From Toxotes chatareus (taxonomy: Eukaryota; Chordata; Actinopteri; Toxotidae), in contig CM028898.1 of the NCBI GenBank assembly GCA_016801885.1, positions 1,860,001-1,924,000 on the forward strand: DNA of 64,000 bases, written 5' to 3'. Numbering within the stretch: position 1 is the stretch's first letter; the number at the start of each line of letters is the position of its first letter. The notes beneath the pieces are model-generated. The model saw only the letters and a program-made list of their open reading frames with translations. It did no database searches and was not told the origin of the DNA. Of the stretch, positions 56,057-64,000 are shown in pieces. The position numbers and the translations under genes are program-made.

Positions 56057-58070
56057 TGCAGGCAGACTTTCACAAGAAATCCCAGGAAACATCCAAATCT
56101 CAGATTCCCAGTATTCAAGCCTTGAACCAAACACTGTAAATATACATTTCTAGAGCTGCTTGTTGTGTACACATTCACAGTGTGCCCTGAGCCGGGTGTC
56201 AGTCAGGCAGCTAAGTCGCTGAGGATTGCTCTCACAAGTCAAATCTGCACATCTGCTGTCGTCTCTCCTCTCTTTGGCATCCAGCCCAGAATTGACTCTT
56301 CTCTTTAGAGCTGATTAGATTTTTTTCCCCCTTCTTTCTCTTTCTCTCTTTCTTTCTCTCTCTATATATATGTACTCTACATCTATCCCTCTCTTCAGCC
56401 TGAAGTGTGTGTGTGCAGCTATTAGCTCTTTAGCCTGCATCTTCCAGCTCATTCCATATGTGTTATCCTTACACTGTATTGGTCATGCCAAGGAAAAATG
56501 TGTGTGTGTGTGTATGTGTGTGCGCGCTCGTGTACCCGTGCATGTTTCCACATCCCATTCACACCCATCCCTGAGGATGCAACCCTGTGTCACCGTGCTG
56601 ACCTTTACATGGCAAACCCAGGGAAAAAAAAAAAAAGAAAAAACATTAAAGAAGATTTATGGAGGCATTTGACTTCATTGTCAGTTTAGCTCTGTGCGGC
56701 CGCTATCTGGACGCGATTCACAAGAATGCATAGATGGAGCTATTTGTATGATAATGTAAAACAGACTCTGTGGACTGGCTGCTCTATGGGATGCCATGCA
56801 GGAGACAGCTGACATAAGCACTTATTGAATCTTTCCAGCGATTCAGTAGAAATGTGAGTAATGCAGAGGGATAGAAAGAGAGAATGAGAGCAGTAGCTGG
56901 TGCTGGTGGTTGGGCCTGTAAATGTCAGCTTCGAGGGGCCCCTCTGTCTGCTTGCTTTCGGGCTCTTTAGCATTTAAAAGAGGAAGACTACAATCCTACA
57001 CATAATGTGAGTCTCTTGTTCTTGTTTCGGCGCTGAGAGTCGACTACAGTGACCAGATTAATGAGCAGCCAAGTCTCCATTCCACCCACTCCCACTCCCA
57101 CGCTGTCTTCAGAGGCTTCCAACACATTGTGGATGATGTGACATGATATAACACAGTCTCCCACTTCAATTCATATCTCTTTGTTGAGGTGCCTTTGAAT
57201 AATGGGAATGTACATTAGTACACTCAGGGCTCTGAAAGCCTGTCTGGAGACATTACAGACAAAATGTTTCATCCAGAGATAAAACACAAATGCATGGTGA
57301 GGGCTGGGTGAGCGTGTGCCATCAGTGCAAAATATGAGGCATTGATTAGTTGTAAATCTATCGTAGCTGGTGAGAGAGGAGTACTGTAAAAAAAAAAAAC
57401 TGAATCACCATCGAAACTGTGGAGGGCTTTAAAGTATAAAAATGTCCCTTCAATTAATCTAGAATGTGATTCTTTTTTTTTTTTTCTGAGAATTTGTTCA
57501 GAATTTCATGCTTAACTATGGAAATAGTTGTTGCTGAGATAGGTGTGGATGTTTTGTGTTTTTGTGTTTACGTGGCAGTGTGCATACTGTAGCTCTGTGT
57601 CTAGCCTGGGGTTTCTGTTTTGGGGCTTTTCGTGATTGGTTTTGGTAACGGTGACACTCTCTCTACATTTCTGGATGTAGCCGGTGATGGATGAAGCATA
57701 CTGCTCGAGGCCGGTCTGCACCCATGCGTAGCAGCCTCTTTGAACATGTTCCAGTTGGTCTGTTTAAAGCAGCCCCTGGGCTGTGATGGTTTCGGGTGGT
57801 GAGTTTCAGCCAGTTTCAGCAGAGGTCAGTGAGTCTGGATCCAGAGTAACTATGGAACTATGCATGCTGCCGCCTTACCCTGCTTCTCAGTGTTTTTGGC
57901 AACCCATTACATCCAAGTCATTTCTACTCCAGACCCCTTGTCACAGGTTTGACGTGTCTATGAACTGTGAGGAGTTCAACCGATGAGTATTTCACAAGGA
58001 AAGCAAGTATCTGAGAAAAGCGGAACATTTTGTATCAAATGGTTTTTTTTTTCTTTTTCTGACACACAAA
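56057..58070. other. Intronic stretch with CT tract
   Basis: A CT-rich low-complexity tract with a TATATATA end lies at 56321-56370. A TG patch is near 56499-56522 and an A/T run at 57469-57485. No coding signal. Confidence 0.5.
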
Positions 58071-58107
58071 CCCAGAGACATAACATCAATAGGGTTATGT
58101 CTCTGGG
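58071..58107. repeat. Perfect hairpin, 14-bp stem
   Basis: CCCAGAGACATAAC and GTTATGTCTCTGGG are exact reverse complements separated by the 9-base loop ATCAATAGG. The stem has no mismatch. Could be a hairpin in a transcript or a residue of a palindromic transposon; flanks do not extend the pairing, which makes it short for a microRNA precursor. Confidence 0.75.
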
Positions 58108-58181
58108 TAGGGAGACTCTATGAAGAAGGCAATGAGACATGCTCAAAAGCTTCAGTAACAGCTAGTAAGTAAACCTTGAGA

Positions 58182-58208
58182 ATATTTGAGATATTTAATC
58201 TCAAATAT
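58182..58208. repeat. Perfect hairpin, 11-bp stem
   Basis: ATATTTGAGAT and ATCTCAAATAT around a 5-base loop ATTTA. It lies 75 bp after the 58071 hairpin. Confidence 0.7.
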
Positions 58209-61086
58209 GTGTTCCCAGTGTCAAAATTACCTGAACGTGTATAGGTAGGAATTAACCTAAAACTAGTGTGGTGTTTTTTTTTTTTTTCGTTTTTGTTTTC
58301 TTAGCTGTGCTCAGGCCAGTGGTCTGACCCTGACACCCAAAGATCTAACAGGATAAATCTCCTGAGTTGTGAGTTAGAAAACAAGTAGGACATTTTTTTA
58401 CTTTTCTCAAACATTTGCTTTTCTGTAAAACACTCATGGGTTGCCCTCTTCACAGTTCAATGAAACATTAAAACTGTGGCGAGGGCTCTCAAATACTTGG
58501 CCGTAATGTGTTGGAAGCCAAAAACACTGGGAAGCTGTGACTTCAGCACTATGGATGTAGAAATCAGACCTCGGAAGCTTAGTGAACAAACACTCACTGA
58601 ATTATATAAATCTGGAATCTGATTTATTCAGGTATCAAAATAAGGAAAAAGACATATATGCCTGGGCTCAGACTACCATAAAGTATATGGTATTCAAAAG
58701 TCTTCAGTGTGGCTCTGTGAAACCTTGAATTAACTACATGCAATGCCCTTCAACAAGAAAACACAGGCTCAGACTATACTGTGGCAAACACACATGATGC
58801 TGAAGTGTCCTTCAGCAAGATTCTGAATCGCTTTCAGTTCCATGGCTGCGGTCGTTTAGGTACCGCCGGCCTCTGACCTCTCTTTCAGAGAAGAACCTTG
58901 CAGAGATCTGGAACGGATCACATTATTATCAGCTGTAGGTTGAACCCATCGACTACCCTGTAAGTGGGTGCATGAGGCTTTCATGTCACCAGTGGGAGAG
59001 AAGAGGTTTTTCATACCAGCAACAACAGCGTCCAGCCCAGGCCTTCAGCTCTAATACTCTTCATTAGCAGGGACAGTGTGTGTGTGTGCGCGTGGGAAAG
59101 AGAGCGAGGGAAGAGCAGCTCTGATGGTGTCACTCGGCTGTCGTTATACTTAAACAACTCTCAAAGTGGCACACAGAGTCAAAGAAGAGCCATAATTAAT
59201 ACTCCCTCTCTGAAATGAAGACAGAGCATATGGAGTCTCATTGTCTGCTGCCACTGAAGTCCCCTTTTAGGGGACATGAAAGCGGACACAGTGATTTCTA
59301 TTACCGGACCTTATCAGACGCTTAGCCAGGAGATTAGTGGTGGTAATTCTCTCTTATTTTTTTGGTGTAAAGGTCTTTTTTTTTTTTTTTTTTTTTTGAA
59401 ATTCAGAGCTCATGAGTGAGAGGGACGGAGGTAAAAATGGGAAATTGATTCATTAGCCGGGAAAGGATCCTTCAGTCAATGGCCAGATTCTGAGCCTTTC
59501 TCTGTTATTCAAAGTGTGCTCTCTCTGAGTGTCGGCAAAATGAAATTCAGTCTGTGACTTATCAGCGTCCTCTCATGAAACAGTGGTTTTACCGAACCTT
59601 CAGAGAACACACCGGGCTTCTGATTGCTCCCCAGGTGAGACAGTCTTGTAACTACGGAGTGGGGTTTCAATGGCCTGGATATTCTCTGTGGTGGGGATGG
59701 CATCATTCAGACTGAACAATGAAGCAATGGGCATAAATAGGGAACAAGCATGGAGTCACTGAACTGTGATATCGCCCCCCCCCCCGCCCCAATTATTAAT
59801 TCAGCTTCTATTCCTGGCTTTTCTCATTTGCTTTCTTCAAGTGATGTTACATTGTGACCCCCGAGGACTGGAGTCAGTGCCACTGCATGTTTTAATCATG
59901 TTCCTCCTTCATCCATGTGAGTCCAAGAGGCGGCTGGACCAAGAGTAGAACTGAGAGCGAGAGAGAGGCAGAGATTACCCCCGCCGCTTTCTCCCACGGA
60001 TCTGAAGCTTCATATAAGCCTACATACATGCTTGGACATGCGTGCCACGTAGGCTTGTGGACCACAATAAAATGTAATGACATGGACTGTCGAGGAGGCC
60101 CGAGCACCCTGCTGTGATTGAAATGGAGACACAAAGCTGTGGGAAATTGGAAGAAAAGCTCGAGCTCAGTCTCCTTCTGCCGCGTGCAGAAGGAGGTTGC
60201 TTCACTCGTTTCTGGCTGTGTAAACCGCCACCTTTGTGGTGCGTTAAGCTAATATCGCAAACCCCCCCTTTAAAAAAGGGATCATTAAACATTCAGTCCA
60301 TTATGTTTGCTTTTCCCTAGACAAGACAGCCACCTGTTTTAATGCAGACGACTTCAAAGCCGAGCTATTTGCACAAAAAAAAAAAAAGGCAGATTATCTC
60401 CGGGACAGATTGGCAGAGCCGTGGATCTTTTACCTTTAGGTAATTATTACTGCAGTTGTTTTTCTGCTTGTACCTGCCTTTAGTCTCCATGGGGGAGGGG
60501 GGGGCTGAGTTAGTGATGCAAAAACTCCTGAGGATAAAAGTACATTTGCTGGGAGTTGCGAGGTGTCTATCAGTCGGGGGCTGGGGCCTCCACACGGAGC
60601 GTGGAGTCTGCCGGTAATTAACACAGCAATTGACTGACACTCTCTCTGTGGCTCTCTCTGTCTGTGAAGGATAAGACTATTTAGCCGTTTTAGAGCTCAG
60701 ATAAGGACAAGTTGCTAATGTAGTGTGAGAAGCCCGACTGCTGTGGTTCACTGCGTTGATATTTTTTTTGTCTCTGCTGCCGGTTTGTTTTATTGGAGAT
60801 GTAATTGGGTATTTTTCTATCAAAATGCTGCACACATTTGTAGAAAAGTTGGCAAAAGAAAATGCAAATCACAGTGTTTTTTTTTTTTCATGTGAATATT
60901 TGAAAAAAAAAAAAAAAAGTCATAGTGTCTGTTAGATTTCTGTAAATCAAATTTCGCCGTGGCACTTTGGTGCCTGTCGTGCCATTTATTTTACCTTCAG
61001 GTGTTAAATTACTTTCCTGTGTTCACACATTTTGTACCATGACTGTTTTCAGCCATCCGTCTGTGCACTTTCTATACATGCCCATC
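58209..61086. other. Intronic stretch with candidate regulatory block
   Basis: A diverged interspersed-repeat fragment (GCTGAAGTGTCCTTCAGCAA) is near 58799-58818. A T-run lies at 59376-59397 and a C-run near 59776-59785. The segment 60060-60310 is motif-dense and repeat-free with a perfect hairpin at 60171-60195. T/A runs are at 60878-60917. Translations show no domain. Confidence 0.45.
60171..60195. repeat. Perfect hairpin, 10-bp stem
   Basis: CTCCTTCTGC and GCAGAAGGAG around the loop CGCGT, inside a GC-richer unique segment. Confidence 0.7.
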
Positions 61087-61190
61087 CTGTTAACAGTCAC
61101 TGGGAGCTGGAGCCTATCCCGGCGTGTATTGAGCTAGACTCAGGGTACATCCTTGACAGGTCACCAGTCTCTCACATCGCTGAGGTGGAT
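61087..61190 (+). repeat. Teleost interspersed repeat ('GGAGCC..ATCC' family), copy 2
   Basis: CTGGGAGCTGGAGCCTATCC, then CAGGGTACATCCTTGACAGG and TCACCAGTCTCTCACATCGC correspond to the first third of the repeat at 32763-32995. The copy is truncated after this; the small open frame over it is an artefact of the repeat. Confidence 0.7.
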
Positions 61191-61832
61191 GAAAGCCCTT
61201 GGCTCACTGATGGAAGAATGAAAGTGGCTTGGGATGAGTGCAGTGCTGCAGGTGAGAAGATGAAATACGATCCAGGAAACCCAGTCTGAATAAATCATTC
61301 ACGAGTCAGAGGCCCCGGTAAGACCGGCATTTATTACGGCAAAATTTCGGACTGAAATCAGTTCATGTCAGTGGAACGGCTGTAATCAGTGGACTTAGTC
61401 TCAGCATCATTAAGCTTCCGCGCAGAGTTCAGCTTTGGTGAATTTTGACACATGGGTCATAGCTGTGGGGCGTCTGATGTGCCAACACCATTGTCACAAT
61501 GAAATGAATTAGAAGGTTGCATTTTTAATTATTTATTTATTTATTTATATTTTGAGGCGCTGCTAATGTGCGAATGCAGACTGAAGGTGTCAATGTGCTC
61601 CAAATAAAGTGCCTGTCAGATTCTCTCCCATCGTCAGAAGCCCCCTCACCCTCCCGCCCCCCCTTCTTTCAGATGGTGGAGTCATTTGTCCAACACTTTT
61701 TGTAACTTTCCAAAACCAAGACTCCAACACTTCACGCAGTGACGGGTTTGCTGTGCGGAGGTGTGAACATAGTCAGGGTTTGAACGTCTTTCTCTGGAGC
61801 TTTTCTTTTCCTCCTTCTCACAACTGCTCCTG

Positions 61833-61838
<6 letters not shown>
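61191..61838. other. Intronic stretch
   Basis: An (ATTT)n run lies at 61531-61550 and a C-run near 61650-61660. Nothing coding is recognised. Confidence 0.5.

Positions 61839-61882
<44 letters not shown>
61839..61882. repeat. (TG)n microsatellite
   Basis: 22 uninterrupted TG units. Confidence 0.97.
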
Positions 61883-61883
<1 letters not shown>

Positions 61884-64000
61884 CTCTTCATTACTTGAAG
61901 AGCACAAAGAACACAAATAAGATAGTGTTCTTGGAGAGATGCAGTGTTCTTGGATGTTTTAAGCCTTTTGAAGCCTTAACACACACACACAGAAAAAAAA
62001 CAACACATTTACACCCATAGGCAAGTTCCATCTCTTCATGTCTTAGAACTGTGAGGAAACCAGATCACCCAAAGGAGACCCACTTAAACTTTTTTGCCAC
62101 CTCTGTCATGCCTTTGGAGGACACACTCCCTTTTGCTAAGAAATCTGCTGAGATACCCTCATGTGTTTACCCCCCCACCCCCCCTCACCCATCCCCCAAA
62201 CTTCCAGGCAGCACCTACCATCCAGTCCCCGTACCCCCTGATGTCTCTGCTTACAAAACACCTGAGTCAGAAGAAAAAAAATCCCCAGTCTACTTCCTCT
62301 TCTAGAGTAGTCCTCCACATCCTCTTCCTCCTCCTCTCCTCCCGCTACCCCTCCAGCTCCACCTCACCCCACCTCGGGGGGACGTTGCATTTGTTATTCC
62401 GCCCCTGAGAGCGAAGGCCTCTGCTGGCCGCCAGCTTGTATATCCCAGACCATTAACAACATGACAGGAGGAGTTAGCTTGACTGGCATGTTTATTGTTC
62501 TGTTGACTGGGCAGTGCTAATGAGGCCTTCGCACTGTGCTGGGCCAGCAGGATTACCCCAGCATCACAGGACAAGCACAAACAAGACCCACTGTCGCTGG
62601 CCATTTCCATTTCAGAGCACCCAAACACACACACAAACACACACTCAATACATGTGCCACACACATGAACACAAACATTAGACTTGTGCTGTCTTCAAGT
62701 GCTCGCGCTAAGCTCCCGCCTCAGAGTTCAGGAGTTGGAAACGTGACTTCCTGATGCGTTTAGCTGTAACAAACACAAAGTGGTACAAAGTAAGTTTGTA
62801 GTGGTTTTTAGATCAGAGGGTCAAGAAGAGCTGCTTTGCACTGTAGCTGGAAAATTAGGAAGAGGAAATTAGCATTTGCATATAATTGATGTTTTAATAA
62901 TTAATTAACTTGAAAAGGCGCACAGCAGTGCTGGCAAGGCACGGGCTGCCCTACAGCAGGTCAACAATGAGTGGGAAAATGCACCATGCACCAGAGTCTC
63001 AGTAAATTATATTTATTATTTATATATATATATTAAATTAGTATTGTAGTTATGTTAAAAACCACTAACATCAAACATTATGATTTTTGGAAGTCCGCCG
63101 AAATATTCTGTTTTACAGGAAGAGAGAAGGGAAGAATTCTGACGTGTAGTAAATCCTAAGAACAACGGTTTTCTTTCTTTCTTTCTTTTTTATTTCATGT
63201 GTTGGAGCTAGCAGAACAATTAACACAGGGACACAGGGCAGGAACATGGAAACGTGTTAATGTATCCATGTTTCAACAATGTCTTTCATATATAATTTCT
63301 TTTGCAGTGTTGATGGCTTATTAGTTATGCGACGTATCCAGATCGCACCTCACAACCACTTTGATGAACTGTCTCTTTCACCCTGCGTTGATGCGTATCT
63401 CAGCTTTTTCATCAGTTAATGAGGTTTATTCCCGGCTTTCTTCCTCTGGACATCACACTGATTCAGTCCGATTGCTGATTACTGAATAAACCTATTGACT
63501 TTTCCAGTTCTTTTTACCACCTTGTTGCCATTTCTGTGTCATTATTACTATGTGGCCAGGACTCTGTTTCAAACTAGAGTACATGAACATGGACCAGTGA
63601 TTTAAACTGGTAGAAAATAGTATTTGAACTTGAACTGAACTTCTCAGATGGTTTCATTTAAGTAACTGTTCACAGGCCAAAGTCATTCAATTATTCAGTA
63701 TTACATAAAAACAGAAGATTAAAGAACTTTTTTTTAAATTTTTATTCTTTCTTCTCCCACTAATTATCTCATGACCCTTTATACTTATCTTGTGACCCTT
63801 TAGAAGAGCCCAGGCCTTTAAGTTGGGAACCACTGGACCGAACTAGCTGACTGTATATAAAGTAATTCAACCCTAAACACTAGCCAAACCTCAACCAGCC
63901 ACAACAGTAAAAAAAAAAAAAAAAGCTGCTTAGACACTGATGCATCCACTACAAACAGTGTAATAACATCATGCTGATAACACTGATGTATTTCTGCTTC
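61883..64000. other. Intronic stretch to window end
   Basis: Contains a C-tract cluster at 62170-62197 (listed), CT/CCTC-rich sequence at 62310-62380, a repeat-free block at 62400-62530 (candidate conserved element), CA-rich patches near 62624-62645, a TTTC run at 63171-63188 and an A-run at 63909-63924. No exon was recognised. Confidence 0.5.
62170..62197 (-). other. Putative G-quadruplex motif
   Basis: On the + strand C7-A-C7-TCA-C3-AT-C5; the minus strand therefore has four G-tracts of at least three with loops of 1-3 bases, which fits the canonical G4 pattern. The + strand could form an i-motif. A regulatory role is inference. Confidence 0.6.

Larger units (their letters stand above)
14549..64000 (+). 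other. ca10: ca10 intron 2, 5' part
   Basis: Downstream of the exon donor I looked on the + strand for the next ca10 exon, expected to encode SFWGLVNSAWNLC. I inspected the TT(C/T)TGGGG occurrences I could find (for example near 24130, 46141 and 57620) and none continues correctly. The remainder of the window is therefore read as one very large intron carrying transposon relics and microsatellites. It could also hold alternative exons that cannot be seen by eye. Confidence 0.7.

Noticed and set aside
57595..57640. TTTTGGGGCTTTTCG as a possible start of the next ca10 exon (FWG)
   Set aside because: Continuation does not encode LVNSAWNLC and no acceptor precedes it in the right phase.
58930..58990. 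Possible tRNA-like GTTGAACCC box
   Set aside because: No A-box at proper distance and no cloverleaf could be drawn.

Overview
The window looks like non-coding euchromatic DNA from a ray-finned (teleost) fish. The evidence is moderate GC, many (CA)n/(TG)n microsatellites, and relics of mobile elements typical of fish genomes: L2/CR1-type LINEs, an RTE-type Rex3-like element with a GATG-type tail, a Penelope-like element and a Tc1-like terminus. No prokaryotic-style gene organisation is present, and nearly all short reading frames here are chance frames.

The one coding feature I can name with confidence is a 75-bp exon at 14474-14548 on the + strand, with strong splice sites. It encodes IHEGWWAYKEVVQGSFVP plus flanking residues. 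This is the start of the mature region of carbonic anhydrase-related protein 10 (ca10), a secreted, catalytically inactive CA-like protein that binds neurexins. It corresponds to the second coding exon. The next exon (expected to begin PSFWGLVN) was not found, and neither was the signal-peptide exon. The window is therefore best read as the 3' part of ca10 intron 1 (1-14473), exon 2, and about 49 kb of intron 2 (14549-64000). Very long introns are normal for this gene.

Layout: 1-14.4 kb is intron 1 with microsatellites, a purine tract near 6.4 kb and a candidate antisense exon of unknown identity at 8514-8689. From 14.5 to 26.7 kb is intron 2 with two opposite-oriented copies of a microsatellite-linked repeat (14.9 and 23.1-23.4 kb) and several motif-dense stretches that look like candidate conserved non-coding elements. 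From 26.7 to 31 kb is a transposon cluster: a LINE RT tail, then a decayed L2-type LINE on the minus strand that keeps pieces of an SGNH-esterase ORF1, an endonuclease and an RT, then a Tc1-like end. From 31 to 45.6 kb are further candidate regulatory stretches, a Penelope-like C-terminal fragment (35.5-35.8 kb), a pyrimidine-rich degenerate 36-bp minisatellite (38.3-38.58 kb) and an unexplained 226-codon open frame on the minus strand (42.8-43.5 kb). From 45.6 to 48.7 kb are an internally deleted Rex3-like element and another minus-strand LINE relic. From 48.7 to 64 kb is intronic sequence with homopolymer runs, perfect hairpins, a possible G-quadruplex motif and more candidate regulatory stretches.

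No rRNA, confident tRNA, CRISPR array, retroviral or viral gene was recognised. Conservation, repeat-family names and expression cannot be tested from the sequence alone, so those calls are marked as inference.
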